Source: Chloroflexota bacterium
GTDB taxonomy: Bacteria; Chloroflexota; Anaerolineae; Anaerolineales; Anaerolineaceae
Length of the DNA: 64,000 nucleotides
Direction of reading: 5' to 3'
Assembly: GCA_009773005.1 (NCBI GenBank)
Contig: WOUT01000009.1
Location: forward strand, 1 to 64,000
Shown here: one piece after another, positions 9,121 to 17,679 of the stretch
How positions within the stretch are numbered: position 1 is the stretch's first letter
Layout of the letters: the number at the start of each line of letters is the position of its first letter
Translations under genes and position numbers: made by a program
Notes under the pieces: generated by a model
The model's database searches: none
The model's input: only the letters and a program-made list of their open reading frames with translations
Told to the model about the DNA's origin: nothing

Positions 9121-9230
9121 GGCAACCTGAGTGCACAACCTGAGTACACAACCTGAGTGCACAACCTGAGTACACAACCTGAGTGCACAACCTGAGTGCA
9201 ACCTGAGTGCAACCTGAGTGCAACCTGAGT
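9121..9230. repeat. Nine tandem copies of an 11/13-bp unit with core AACCTGAGT
   Basis: The core AACCTGAGT starts at 9124, 9137, 9150, 9163, 9176, 9189, 9200, 9211 and 9222. The first five spacings are 13 bp (spacer GCAC or ACAC, alternating) and the last three are 11 bp (spacer GC). The cores are identical. The array fills the space between the divergent purine operon and rpsF. The unit is too short and lacks unique spacers, so it is not a CRISPR array. Whether it binds a protein or is only a slippage product is not known. Confidence 0.92.
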
Positions 9231-9232
9231 GT

Positions 9233-9334
9233 TTTTGACAATCCTACACAACCTAAGTTTTGACAATCCTACACAACCTAAGTTTTGACAATCCTACACA
9301 ACCTGAGTTTATGACAATCCTGCATTATCTGAGT
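9233..9334. repeat. 25-bp tandem repeat, three copies plus a degenerate fourth
   Basis: Units at 9233-9257, 9258-9282 and 9283-9307 read ttttgacaatcctacacaac followed by ctaag or ctgag. A degenerate copy follows at 9308-9334. Each unit carries ACAACCTRAG, almost the core of the neighbouring 13-bp array, so the two arrays are related. Each also contains TTTTGACAATCC, which looks like a -35 element repeated at a 25-bp period. No gene was seen in 9046-9487 apart from the regulatory elements listed. Confidence 0.9.
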
Positions 9335-9377
9335 TTCTAAATAATACTGCCGTGCATGGTTATTTTTTTTTAATCTT

Positions 9378-9387
9378 GTGGTAAAAT
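9378..9387 (+). promoter_or_regulatory. Probable extended -10 promoter of rpsF-ssb-rpsR
   Basis: TTGTGGTAAAAT contains an extended -10 element (TG, one base, TAAAAT at 9382-9387). The same TTGTGGTA-AAT string occurs in front of rpoC (59479-59488 region, minus strand). No good -35 box is visible in the T-rich stretch upstream. Transcription would begin near 9394, leaving a leader of about 94 nt that holds the structure described next. Confidence 0.5.
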
Positions 9388-9400
9388 AAATTCCTTGGTA

Positions 9401-9487
9401 AGCAGAAACTGATACTGCTACCTTTCCGCTCTTGGCTTCGCTTGCAGTGATGTCTGAGGGCAAACCCGTGGAAAGGAGGTTCCCACA
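9401..9487 (+). promoter_or_regulatory. Structured rpsF leader that pairs with the ribosome binding site
   Basis: CCTTTCC (9421-9427) can pair with GGAAAGG (9470-9476), which runs into the rpsF Shine-Dalgarno AAAGGAGG (9472-9479). Inside are a small hairpin GGG-CAAA-CCC (9458-9467) followed by G, giving a CCG next to the closing stem. A further hairpin AGCAG/CTGCT lies at 9401-9419. Many bacteria control this operon by binding the S6:S18 complex to a leader RNA with a CCG in a bulge. The layout here is compatible with that but was not scored against a covariance model. Confidence 0.45.
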
Positions 9488-9802
9488 ATGCGTACTTATG
9501 AAGTAGTTCTAATTGTCCACCCCGAAAATGACGAAACCGCTTTTAAAGAGGTTATCGAAAAGGTTCAGGGTTGGATCACAACTGCTGGCGGCTCGATTGT
9601 TAAGTTAGATGTTTGGGGCAAACGCCGTTTAGCCTATGTGATCAACAAACAGCGTGACGGTCAATATGCTCTCATTACCGCTGAGTTCCCACCCGCTTTT
9701 GCTGCTGAGCTCGAACGTCTTTTACGTTTCCTTGAACCAGTTATGCGGTTCATGATCACTGTTGTTGAAAACCCAACTGCAAAACCGGAACAGACTGAGT
9801 AA
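9488..9802 (+). CDS. rpsF: 30S ribosomal protein S6 (bS6)
   Basis: bS6 of the small ribosomal subunit (104 aa, normal length), which binds 16S rRNA together with bS18. It begins MRTYEVVLIVHPE and contains VWGKRRLAYVINKQRDGQYALI and the C-terminal FLEPVMRFMITVVE, all typical. The ATG has an ideal AAAGGAGG eight bases upstream. It is first in the conserved rpsF-ssb-rpsR cluster and is followed by ssb after 10 bp. Confidence 0.97.
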   Translation: MRTYEVVLIVHPENDETAFKEVIEKVQGWITTAGGSIVKLDVWGKRRLAYVINKQRDGQYALITAEFPPAFAAELERLLRFLEPVMRFMITVVENPTAKPEQTE

Positions 9803-9812
9803 GGAGTTCGGC

Positions 9813-10217
9813 ATGAGTCGTGATTTGAACAAAGTGATGATCATTGGTCATCTTGGCCGCGAGCCTGAGATGAGATACACTCCTTCAGGCCGGCCCGTGA
9901 CCACGTTCACCGTCGCCACAAATCGTTCGTGGAATACGACTGATGGCGAACGCCACAACGAAACCGAATGGTTCAATGTGGTTGCGTGGGGTAACCTGGC
10001 TGAGATCTGCAAACAATATCTCACCAAAGGTCAACAAGTTTATATTGAGGGACGGCTTCAAACCCGACGATGGGAAGACGCAGAAAACGTTAAACGCACC
10101 AGCGTCGAGATTGTTGCGTCCGAGATGATGATCCTTGGCGACCGCCGTGAATCAGGTCAGACGATTGTCGATACTCAAGAACCTGATTTTCAAACAGATG
10201 AAGAGTATCCGTTCTAA
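9813..10217 (+). CDS. ssb: Single-stranded DNA-binding protein
   Basis: A single-stranded DNA-binding protein (134 aa) that acts in replication and repair as a homotetramer. The OB fold runs from LNKVMIIGHLGREPEMRYTP to about residue 108, including WFNVVAWGNLAEICKQYL and GQQVYIEGRLQTR. It ends with the acidic tail TDEEYPF, the usual protein-interaction tip, though the linker is shorter than in enterobacteria. The ATG at 9813 was chosen over longer readings because AAGGAG lies 7 bp upstream and the OB fold starts at once. Confidence 0.96.
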   Translation: MSRDLNKVMIIGHLGREPEMRYTPSGRPVTTFTVATNRSWNTTDGERHNETEWFNVVAWGNLAEICKQYLTKGQQVYIEGRLQTRRWEDAENVKRTSVEIVASEMMILGDRRESGQTIVDTQEPDFQTDEEYPF

Positions 10218-10231
10218 TGGAGTAAGTTATC

Positions 10232-10516
10232 ATGTCAGAAGAAAATTTTTCCGAAAACGAGCGTTTTTCTGGAAATCGACGCTACGTCGCAAGGCCCAAG
10301 ATCTGCCAATTTTGTGCCGATAAATCGATTGCGATCGATTACAAACTGGTTGATTTGCTGCGCCGTTTTGTAACCGAAGACGGCAGGATCCGCCCAAGAC
10401 GCCAGACTGGCACCTGCGCTCTTCACCAACGCGCCCTTGCGATTGCAGTCAAACGCGCCCGTCACATTGCGATTCTCCCCTTCACTGGAGAACGCTGGTC
10501 AGACGCCATTCGCTAA
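10232..10516 (+). CDS. rpsR: 30S ribosomal protein S18 (bS18), with Cys-rich motif
   Basis: bS18 (94 aa), partner of bS6 on the small subunit platform. The core [38 protein letters not shown] is characteristic. Cys25, Cys28, Cys62 and His65 form a possible zinc site, so this is a zinc-type (C+) S18. The N-terminal 15 residues are acidic and probably unstructured. It follows ssb by 14 bp and closes the ribosomal cluster. Confidence 0.96.
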   Translation: MSEENFSENERFSGNRRYVARPKICQFCADKSIAIDYKLVDLLRRFVTEDGRIRPRRQTGTCALHQRALAIAVKRARHIAILPFTGERWSDAIR

Positions 10517-10589
10517 GAATATAACATTAAGGTACTGGGCATGGAGATCAATTCTCTATGCCCTTTCTGCAAATTAATCGAGGTAAATT

Positions 10590-11933
10590 ATGCCTAAAGA
10601 ATACAATGAACCCGAACAGAAAGTCGTAACAAAAAAACATATGGCTCGTCTTGAGAAAGAACAAAGACAGAGAAAGTTTCTCTTGACCGGCGTTATCGCC
10701 CTGCTGGCAATCGTCCTGATCCTTGTTACATATGGCATTCTTGATAACACCGTTCTTAGGTCCGGGAAGTCGGTCGCGAAGGTGAACTCAACCAGAATCA
10801 CTGTTGAACAATTTCAGAAACGCGTTAAATATGAGAGACTCTCACTTTCTCAAACATTTCTGAATTATCGAACGTCCCAGTTTGCCGCATTCTTTCAATC
10901 CCAATTGCTGCAAGTGCAAAATAAGCTGGATGACTACATGCAATTTGGCAGCGATACGCTGGATAGTATGATCACCGAAGCAGCTATCGCTCAAAAAGCG
11001 CAAGAATTAGGTATCACCGTTTCAGAAGAAGAGATCAATAAAGAGATCGAACAGAACTTTGGTTTCTATGCAAATGGCACTCCTACACCCGCAGCCACTG
11101 TGGAATATAAACCCACTTCAACATTTTCTCCAACACAGTTGGCGATCATCACTATAACTCCAACCCCAACAGAATTGCCGACAGCCACACCTGAACCTGT
11201 GACCGCCACTCCGGAATTAACTGCTGAAGTTACAGACGCTGCTGTCACTCCGACAGATACCCTGGTTCCTCCAACTAGTACTCCTACCGAAGCTCCCACA
11301 GCTACAGAGATCGCCCCAACGCCCACAGAATTTACTAGGGAAGGTTTCAATAGTCTATACGCAACTTGGGTTGCAAGTTTTAGTACTCAAACAAATTTCG
11401 GTGATGCAGACTTCCGCAATTATGTACGCAATATCTTGTTAAGCAGGAAACTTTATGATTTCGTTAACAAGGATCTTCAGGCGGAGCAGGATATGGTTTG
11501 GGCGCGGCATATTTTGGTTGAAACTGAGCCCGATGCCAAACTGGTGCTCACTAAACTTAAAGAAGGCGAAGATTTCGCGGCACTGGCGGCAAAATACTCA
11601 ACAGATTCATCGAATAGCGCAAATGGTGGTGATCTGAGCTGGTTTGGTAAAGGTCAAATGGTAGCAGAGTTTGAAACGGCAGCATTCGCTTTGAAAATTG
11701 GCGAGATCAGTGAACCTGTAAAAACCGATTTTGGGTATCACATCATCCAGGCGCTTGGTCATGAAGGTCGGCTATTAACCCCAGATGAACTCAACACTTT
11801 AAAAAGTTCAGCTTATCAAAAGTTCATTGAAGACGCAAAGGCAGCTTACAATATCAAGAAGTACGATATTTGGGCTTCAATTGTGCCGAGTGAACCCTCT
11901 ATCCCGGTTGAATACCGTATAACAAATCAATAA
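10590..11933 (+). CDS. Membrane-anchored PpiC-type peptidyl-prolyl isomerase
   Basis: A parvulin-type foldase (447 aa) anchored to the outer face of the cytoplasmic membrane, where it assists folding of exported proteins. One membrane segment (about residues 31-50) follows a charged cytosolic N-terminus. A SurA/PrsA-like helical chaperone region follows. A low-complexity linker of Thr/Pro/Glu (about 165-245) splits that region, and the rotamase domain occupies about 300-395 ([12 protein letters not shown] through [12 protein letters not shown]). The linker is an insertion rather than a terminal tether, which is unusual but seen in filamentous Chloroflexota. It stands 73 bp after rpsR, possibly with its own promoter. 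Confidence 0.88.
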   Translation: MPKEYNEPEQKVVTKKHMARLEKEQRQRKFLLTGVIALLAIVLILVTYGILDNTVLRSGKSVAKVNSTRITVEQFQKRVKYERLSLSQTFLNYRTSQFAAFFQSQLLQVQNKLDDYMQFGSDTLDSMITEAAIAQKAQELGITVSEEEINKEIEQNFGFYANGTPTPAATVEYKPTSTFSPTQLAIITITPTPTELPTATPEPVTATPELTAEVTDAAVTPTDTLVPPTSTPTEAPTATEIAPTPTEFTREGFNSLYATWVASFSTQTNFGDADFRNYVRNILLSRKLYDFVNKDLQAEQDMVWARHILVETEPDAKLVLTKLKEGEDFAALAAKYSTDSSNSANGGDLSWFGKGQMVAEFETAAFALKIGEISEPVKTDFGYHIIQALGHEGRLLTPDELNTLKSSAYQKFIEDAKAAYNIKKYDIWASIVPSEPSIPVEYRITNQ

Positions 11934-11938
11934 ATATC

Positions 11939-12009
11939 GGTGGCTTTGCAATTCCTATCCGCGGAGCAAGCTCACGCGGTATTACGGAATCGCAAGAACG
12001 CCAGCCACC
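11939..12009. repeat. Long imperfect palindrome, copy A of a dispersed REP-like element
   Basis: Nested inverted repeats span 71 bp just after the ppiC stop: GGTGGCT (11939-11945) with AGCCACC (12003-12009), TTGC with GCAA, ATTCC with GGAAT, and CCGCG with CGCGG around an 11-nt loop. The right arm, GGAATCGCAAGAACGCCAGC plus CACC, closely matches the reverse complement of an arm of the element at 16440-16494. The size resembles a tRNA but no tRNA loops can be assigned. It is best seen as a REP or mini-inverted-repeat type element. Confidence 0.65.
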
Positions 12010-12045
12010 TCTTAAAGCTTCGAACCGTAATTTTGGTGAATAGTC

Positions 12046-12080
12046 AAAAGAGCTGTAGTTTTGAACTGCAGCTCTTTTTT
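12046..12080. terminator. Bidirectional intrinsic terminator between ppiC-like gene and smc
   Basis: AAAAGAGCTGTAGTT (12046-12060) pairs with AACTGCAGCTCTTTT (12064-12078), a 15-bp stem with one G-U pair and a 3-nt loop. T-runs flank it on the plus side and A-runs on the other, so it can stop transcription from both converging directions. The smc stop codon follows directly at 12080. Confidence 0.88.
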
Positions 12081-15000
12081 TACTTCACCATATCTTCATT
12101 GACTTCATCCAGCCTCAAGCTAATCACCTGGCTTGCTGAATCTCTGCCCATAGTGACCCCATAAATTACATCCGCTACCTGGACAGTATTTCTGTTGTGT
12201 GTAATCACAATAAACTGCGTCTCACGGCTAAGTTCTTTCAGTAACTCGGTGAATCGCCCAACATTAGCCTCGTCGAGCATGGCATCCACCTCATCCATCA
12301 CACAGAACGGGGTAGGCGATACCTTAAGTAAGGAGAAGATCAGCGCTACGGCGGTTAACGACCTCTCTCCTCCAGAAAGGAGTAAAAGCCCTTGCTCTCT
12401 TCTGCCTGGCAATTTTGCTTCAATGTCGATCCCGGTCTCTGTGGGATTCTCATCATCTGTAAGGACCAATCTGGCAGACCCGCCGCCAAAAAGCCGGGTA
12501 AACATTTGTTTAAATTCAGCTGCTACTGCATTGAACGTGATTCGGAATTCTTTACGCATTAACTCATCGAGCTCGCTGATGATCTGTCTGAGGTCAGTAT
12601 CTGCTTTCCGTAGATCAGACAGTTGCCCTGACAAGAACTCATATCGTTCTTTCACTTCATAATATTCATTTTTCGCATCTGGGTTGATCGCTCCCATACG
12701 ACGCATCAATGATCGTTGCCTGTTGATCGACTCCTCCAACCCTGGAGGGATTTCTGTGATTGGGGTTAATTGATTAATACCTTCCAATGGCAAGGGAGTA
12801 GGTCCTGTCACATCTTTAGAATATTCCAATGTCACCAACCCGAAATCTTCCCCAATTTTGCGTCTTAGGCTATCGATACTCTCCCTAGTCCGTGACAGTT
12901 CAAGTTGTGCCTGAGTGCTGCTTCTTTCCGCGTTGGATTCTGACTGTTGCGCAATAGTGTAATCTTCTTGAAGTTTTGAATACTCTTTCTCCAAAATAGA
13001 TAGTTCAATTTCAGCCGGGTCGATTTTTTGCAGAAGTTCTGCAATGGATTTGTTGAGTTCTTTTTCCTGTTCTTGATGGTCGACCATTTGATTTTCCACT
13101 TGGTTTAATTGACTGGCAATTGTGGAAAGGCGCGTGCAAATATTGGAAGCATTAGTTCGATTTTGCCTGACAGTCAATTCATATTCAGAATGCCGCCTCT
13201 CGGCTTCTGTAACCCCGCGAGAAATAACTGCAAAAGAGGTGTTCCAGTGAACTACCTGACTTTGAAATTCTTCCAAAGAGACTGAGCGCAGTTGATTGTT
13301 CAATTCGCGTAAAAGGGTGTTAATGACATTGATCTTCTCAGTACCAGCCAGAATGTGAGTTTCTATGGCTTTCATTTCTCTATCTGTTTTTGAGATCTCG
13401 TCATTAATCAAAACTAGTTGAGTTTGATGCCATTCATTCTTTTGATTTTGCTGCTCGAATGTCCTTAAAGTACCTTGTAAGGTACGCTCATTATTTTCTA
13501 GTTCAAGTCTCGCTTTACGAAGCTCACTCTCTTCATTTAGACGAGTGTTTCGCAAGGATTGGATAGCGTCTCTCAGTTTGCCAAAGTCATTCTCGTGATT
13601 TTCTTTCCGAAGCTCTATGGCTTCGATTTGTTCAAGTAAATCCCGCCTTTGTCGTGGACGCCCCACTATCGCAGCCCTTTTATCTTTTCCCGCGATGATA
13701 ACACCGGAACCTAGAAAGACCTCTCCTTTTAGAGTAACAATTTTACCAGTTACTGGAATTGAAGGAATCATTCTTTTAGCTGCTGTTCGATCCGTAACGA
13801 TTAGAACCTGGCCTAACAGGAGTGACAACAACGGCTTGATTTCTTTACTACCACTGATCAAATCCGCTGCAATTCCAAGCACATCCGAGTCTTTGACGCT
13901 TTTAATTTTTTCCAGATTTTTTGCCCAGGCTGCCGGGATCAAGATTGCCCGGCCATTCTCCTCATTGTCAAGGAATTCCAGGGTTTCCTCTGGGTCGGTG
14001 GACACATCCAGAAGGATTGCGTCCAGTTGGTCGCCAAGCACCGATCCAATCGCAATTTCAAGGTCAGCAGGCACTTCCATCAACGCGCTGATCGCATGGA
14101 ATTGTCCTTTTAATCGTCCAGCTTTTGAAGCCTGGATCAAGTTTTTTGCTCCTTCGGTCAACCCTGACAAGGCTTTTTCCGCTTGATCGAGTACGTCCAA
14201 TTGGGTTCGGAGTCTGGTGTGTTCAGATTCCAGGCGATTCAATTCCTGGAAGTACCTTTTTTCCTCTTCTTCCTTTTTTTGAAGATCCTCAACATGTTTT
14301 GCAGCGATATGCTGAAGGTCGGTGAAAGCGGATTGCGCCTTCTCCATCATACTTAATGCATTATCGCGTTGTTGGATCACCGCAGCTAATGCCGGCGCGC
14401 TGTTTTGAATACTTGCTGTCAGCTTCGTTCGGGTGTTCAATTGAATTTCAAGACGGCTGGCTAACTCGCGTTGGTGAGCTCGATGTTGCACTTGTTTCGA
14501 TTCAGCATCCGCCAGGTTTCTACGTTCTTGCCTGAGTTGGTTTTCAATTTTTTCGCGTTCTTCTTGGCGGTTGTCTAATTGACTTTGCGCAATTTTCAAT
14601 TGCTCTTGAGCCTCTTGGAGATCTAGCTGCAAGCGATTCTTTTCATTAATAATTGACTCAAGTTTTTCATTCTGAAGAACAGACTGTTCTTCATTTTTTA
14701 CAGAGTCATTTTTTATGGACATTTCCTGATCCCGCAATGATCGTAATCGTTCGTCCAACACAGCCAGATCGCGGCTGATTTTTTCTCGCCCTGAATGGAT
14801 GCCCGCTGACTCAGAATGCCATGCATTTAGTTCATCTCGAAGCTGCAGCAATCTTCGACGCACAGATTGGACCTGGACTTCAATTCCCGTTCGTTTGTCT
14901 CGAGCAAACTTTACTTTTTCTTCCTGGTTACGGAAGATCTCTTTTGTGCGGCTTAAGTCTTTTTGTGTATTTTGCCAATGGTACCCATACCAGTCTTTTA

Positions 15001-15682
15001 ACAAAACAAGCAAATCATCTTTTACATGGTCAAATTCTTCAGCACGTTTCGCCTGCCTTTCCAAGCTCCGCAGTCGAGGTTCAAGCTCACTCAAAATATC
15101 TTGAACCCGTTCGAGGTTACGCCGGGTAGAATCGAGTCTAGTAAGTGATTCCTCGCGTCTGGACCTGAAAAGACCAATCCCGGCCGCTTCTTCAAAAAAC
15201 CTGCGGCGTTCTTCTGGGCGTAAAGAGAGCGCTGCGTCAACCAGCCCCTGCCCGATGATGGTGTACGTGCGTTCTGCCAAGCCCGATTGTGACAGCAGTT
15301 CCGAGATATCTTTCAGTCGTACGCGTTGCCTGTTGAGCAGGTATTCATTATCCCCATCACGGTAGGCACGCCGAGCAATAGATACTTCAGAATAGTCGAT
15401 CGGTAGCCAGCCATCTTCATTATCAAAGGTGATTGAAGCTGAAGCCATGCCTGCGCGTGGTCGTTGGTCAGATCCGACAAATATCATATCCTCGGTTTTT
15501 TTGCCCCGTAATAATGTGTAGGATTGTTCACCCAATACCCAGCGCAGAGCGTCAGAAATATTTGATTTTCCAGATCCGTTGGGCCCAACAATAGCCGTAA
15601 TATTACCTGGAAACTCAAATTGTACCTTGCTGGCAAACGTCTTGTAACCATGTAGTTCGAGAGCTTTTAAGCGCGGTTTCAT
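12080..15682 (-). CDS. smc: Chromosome segregation ATPase SMC
   Basis: The SMC subunit of bacterial condensin (1200 aa, normal length). Walker A GPNGSGKSN lies near residue 32, followed by the Q-loop region. Long coiled coils flank a hinge (about residues 510-680, with LGDQLDAILLD), and the C-terminal head carries the signature LLSGGERSLTAVAL and Walker B FCVMDEVDAMLDEAN. The ATG at 15682 shares one base with the rnc stop (TGATG) and is preferred over the TTG just upstream. Its kleisin partner scpA lies at 17.7 kb on the opposite strand. scpB is not in the window. Confidence 0.97.
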   Translation of the reverse strand: MKPRLKALELHGYKTFASKVQFEFPGNITAIVGPNGSGKSNISDALRWVLGEQSYTLLRGKKTEDMIFVGSDQRPRAGMASASITFDNEDGWLPIDYSEVSIARRAYRDGDNEYLLNRQRVRLKDISELLSQSGLAERTYTIIGQGLVDAALSLRPEERRRFFEEAAGIGLFRSRREESLTRLDSTRRNLERVQDILSELEPRLRSLERQAKRAEEFDHVKDDLLVLLKDWYGYHWQNTQKDLSRTKEIFRNQEEKVKFARDKRTGIEVQVQSVRRRLLQLRDELNAWHSESAGIHSGREKISRDLAVLDERLRSLRDQEMSIKNDSVKNEEQSVLQNEKLESIINEKNRLQLDLQEAQEQLKIAQSQLDNRQEEREKIENQLRQERRNLADAESKQVQHRAHQRELASRLEIQLNTRTKLTASIQNSAPALAAVIQQRDNALSMMEKAQSAFTDLQHIAAKHVEDLQKKEEEEKRYFQELNRLESEHTRLRTQLDVLDQAEKALSGLTEGAKNLIQASKAGRLKGQFHAISALMEVPADLEIAIGSVLGDQLDAILLDVSTDPEETLEFLDNEENGRAILIPAAWAKNLEKIKSVKDSDVLGIAADLISGSKEIKPLLSLLLGQVLIVTDRTAAKRMIPSIPVTGKIVTLKGEVFLGSGVIIAGKDKRAAIVGRPRQRRDLLEQIEAIELRKENHENDFGKLRDAIQSLRNTRLNEESELRKARLELENNERTLQGTLRTFEQQNQKNEWHQTQLVLINDEISKTDREMKAIETHILAGTEKINVINTLLRELNNQLRSVSLEEFQSQVVHWNTSFAVISRGVTEAERRHSEYELTVRQNRTNASNICTRLSTIASQLNQVENQMVDHQEQEKELNKSIAELLQKIDPAEIELSILEKEYSKLQEDYTIAQQSESNAERSSTQAQLELSRTRESIDSLRRKIGEDFGLVTLEYSKDVTGPTPLPLEGINQLTPITEIPPGLEESINRQRSLMRRMGAINPDAKNEYYEVKERYEFLSGQLSDLRKADTDLRQIISELDELMRKEFRITFNAVAAEFKQMFTRLFGGGSARLVLTDDENPTETGIDIEAKLPGRREQGLLLLSGGERSLTAVALIFSLLKVSPTPFCVMDEVDAMLDEANVGRFTELLKELSRETQFIVITHNRNTVQVADVIYGVTMGRDSASQVISLRLDEVNEDMVK

Positions 15683-16428
15683 CAATTCTCTCTCATTTGG
15701 CGTGATGTGTTTTCCAGTAATCCTAATTTGTTAAGGGCGGCGATAGCAGCTTGTTTTGTCGCCGCCTGCTTGCTATGACCGATGCCGCTGCCACTCACTT
15801 TGCCATCAATATAAACGTCCACTTCGAACAGTTTTGAATGGTCAGGTCCCGAAGTATTGCGTGTCAAATAATGTGGCGACTGGTAACCCTTTCCTTGCGC
15901 CCACTCCTGGAGTTTACTTTTAGGGTCTTCATCCTTATGATTTAATAAAATGTCATCAGATGCAGCAGAGAGTATCGGTTCGATAAATTTCATAACACCA
16001 ACGATGTTTTGATCAAGATACAGAGCTCCGATCACGGCTTCAAATGTGTCACATAATAATCCTGAGCGTTCGCTTCCGCCAGCCTGCCATTCTCCACGCC
16101 CCAGGCGCATTGCCTTACCGAGGTCTATTTTCCTTGCAAATTCAGCGAGTTGTGCAGTGTGGACAAGCGCAGATCGCATCCGCGTTAGATCTCCCTCCGG
16201 CATTTCGGGGTACCGGTTGTATAACCATGCTCCCACCACAAAATCAAGCACAGCATCCCCTAAAAATTCCAAACGTTCATTATCTTCCAACGCCTCCGGG
16301 TGTTCATTCAAATATGAACGGTGGGTTAAGGCGCGGCTTAGTAACAATAGATTAGAAAAACCAGGGAGTAGTCGTGCTGCTAATTGTTCCGGCGATTCAA
16401 GATCATTATCGGTTTGTTGCGTATTCAA
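15682..16428 (-). CDS. rnc: Ribonuclease III
   Basis: Ribonuclease III (248 aa), which cleaves double-stranded RNA in rRNA and mRNA processing. The catalytic domain has the signature NERLEFLGDAVLDFVVG with the conserved Glu and Asp metal ligands, plus DTFEAVIGALYLD. The C-terminal dsRNA-binding domain (about residues 165-235) contains KSKLQEWAQ and GSGIGHSKQAATKQAA. The start is a TTG at 16428 with a strong GGGAGGGG Shine-Dalgarno; no ATG is available. The rnc-smc order is common in bacteria, and here translation is coupled by a one-base overlap. Confidence 0.96.
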   Translation of the reverse strand: MNTQQTDNDLESPEQLAARLLPGFSNLLLLSRALTHRSYLNEHPEALEDNERLEFLGDAVLDFVVGAWLYNRYPEMPEGDLTRMRSALVHTAQLAEFARKIDLGKAMRLGRGEWQAGGSERSGLLCDTFEAVIGALYLDQNIVGVMKFIEPILSAASDDILLNHKDEDPKSKLQEWAQGKGYQSPHYLTRNTSGPDHSKLFEVDVYIDGKVSGSGIGHSKQAATKQAAIAALNKLGLLENTSRQMREN

Positions 16429-16439
16429 ATGCCCCTCCC

Positions 16440-16494
16440 GGAATAAGGAGAGCGCCAGCCACCCTGTTAGGGTGGTTCGCGTTCACGCTATTCC
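16440..16494. repeat. Palindromic repeat, copy B of the REP-like element
   Basis: GGAATA (16440-16445) pairs with TATTCC (16489-16494), and CCACCC (16459-16464) pairs with GGGTGG (16470-16475) around a short loop, giving a 55-bp hairpin between thrC and rnc. The reverse complement of its right half, GGAATAGCGTGAACGCGAAC plus CACC, matches the right arm of the element at 11939-12009 at about 19 of 24 positions. It overlaps the transcribed gap ahead of the rnc ribosome binding site and could affect rnc-smc expression. Confidence 0.65.
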
Positions 16495-16496
16495 AT

Positions 16497-17594
16497 TCAC
16501 AGGTTTAGATTAGATTTATACCCTGAACCGGTGATTACTGCAACCACTGGACCCGGATTTTTTCCATCCAAATAATTTACTGCTGCCCATGCCAGCGCAG
16601 ACGTTGGCTCTGCATAGATTCCCAATAATGCCAGATTCTTATAAGAAGAGATAAGTTCAAGTTCATCGATAGCGATGATTTTTCCACTTCCTAGTGAAAT
16701 GCGCTTCAAAATATCTGTGCCGCGTATCGGGCGTGTTACTTTTACTCCTTCGGCTAATGTTTCTGCTTGATCAACCGAATTGGTCTCAAAACTCAATTTT
16801 CGATATGCCTCTGCCAACGGCGCACAGCCTTTGGATTGCACGCCGATATAGTAGGGTTCTCGTGTAATATAACCCGATTTCCGCATGGCTTCGAAGCCAC
16901 GCATGATGCCGTACAGCAATCCCCCGTGGCCCACAGGCGCGATGACCGTTCCTGGCACATTTCCCAGTTGTTCTTCAATCTCATACGCAATAGAAGCAAT
17001 TCCGGCTAATCCAAAAGGCATATACGCATGACTCGCATATACAGCACCGGAACGCGCAGCTTCCAAAACTGCTTTTGCTGCTTCAACCCGTAGACCTGGA
17101 ACCCTCACCAATTCAGCGCCATACATCTCAATTTGAGTTCGTTTCGGACCTGAAGCAGATTCAGGTACATAAACCCGCGCCTTGATTCCAGCCTTGGCAC
17201 AATACGCGGCAAAAGAAGCGCCTGCATTTCCTGAAGAATCCTCTACTGCAAAAGAGACCCCTCTTGATTTCAAACAACTCACTAGTACCGATGTTCCCCT
17301 GTCTTTGTATGAACCGGTTGGATTGTGACTTTCCATCTTCAGGAAGACCTTTTGGTTTTCGTGCTCTATCGCCAGTAGTGAAGTGTTGCCTTCTCCCAAT
17401 GAGATTTCTATAGCACCCTGTTGGAGACCAAACAGATTGCGATATTTCCACATTCCCAAACTTTCTTTTGAAGGCAATTCCGATCGAAATTCAGGGAATT
17501 CTAGAAAATCATAAACACCACCACATTCACATTGAAAAGGGTTCGTGTTTTGTGGATAAGTTTTATGACAAGTGCCGCAAGCAATTAATGCCAT
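16497..17594 (-). CDS. thrC: Threonine synthase
   Basis: A PLP enzyme converting O-phosphohomoserine to threonine (365 aa). An N-terminal zinc ribbon (Cys6, Cys9, Cys22, Cys24) is followed by the fold-type II domain. Lys97 in NPTGSYKDRG is the PLP lysine, and SSGNAGASFAAYCAKAG is the phosphate-binding loop. The ATG at 17594 was chosen because the zinc ribbon begins at residue 6 and because a TATAAT box lies at 17632-17627, over the only upstream alternative (TTG at 17627). It leads the thrC-rnc-smc run. A related PLP lyase cannot be fully excluded, but the zinc ribbon and length fit ThrC. Confidence 0.88.
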   Translation of the reverse strand: MALIACGTCHKTYPQNTNPFQCECGGVYDFLEFPEFRSELPSKESLGMWKYRNLFGLQQGAIEISLGEGNTSLLAIEHENQKVFLKMESHNPTGSYKDRGTSVLVSCLKSRGVSFAVEDSSGNAGASFAAYCAKAGIKARVYVPESASGPKRTQIEMYGAELVRVPGLRVEAAKAVLEAARSGAVYASHAYMPFGLAGIASIAYEIEEQLGNVPGTVIAPVGHGGLLYGIMRGFEAMRKSGYITREPYYIGVQSKGCAPLAEAYRKLSFETNSVDQAETLAEGVKVTRPIRGTDILKRISLGSGKIIAIDELELISSYKNLALLGIYAEPTSALAWAAVNYLDGKNPGPVVAVITGSGYKSNLNL

Positions 17595-17626
17595 TATGTT
17601 TAACCAGGATAAGATAGATTTACCCA

Positions 17627-17655
17627 ATTATAACCTGAGCCTATATTTTCCTTAA
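17627..17655 (-). promoter_or_regulatory. Probable thrC promoter
   Basis: On the minus strand TATAAT lies at 17632-17627, with a weak -35 (TTAAGG, 17655-17650) 17 bp away. Transcription would start near 17620, leaving a 25-nt leader before the ATG at 17594. It is back to back with the scpA promoter. Confidence 0.45.
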
Positions 17656-17679
17656 TAATACTCTTGGCGAGGTCGATTC

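Noticed and set aside
9121-9334. CRISPR array
   Set aside because: Repeat units are 11-25 bp with no unique spacers and no cas genes nearby; these are simple tandem repeats.
11939-12009. tRNA-sized folded segment after the ppiC-like gene
   Set aside because: Length and a 7-bp end stem suggested tRNA, but there is no T-loop, no anticodon arm of proper size and the pairing is one long nested hairpin. Kept as a palindromic repeat instead.
13617-14186. Open frame of 189 codons on the plus strand inside smc
   Set aside because: Antisense shadow of the SMC hinge region, low-complexity Ser/Arg-rich product, no start signals.
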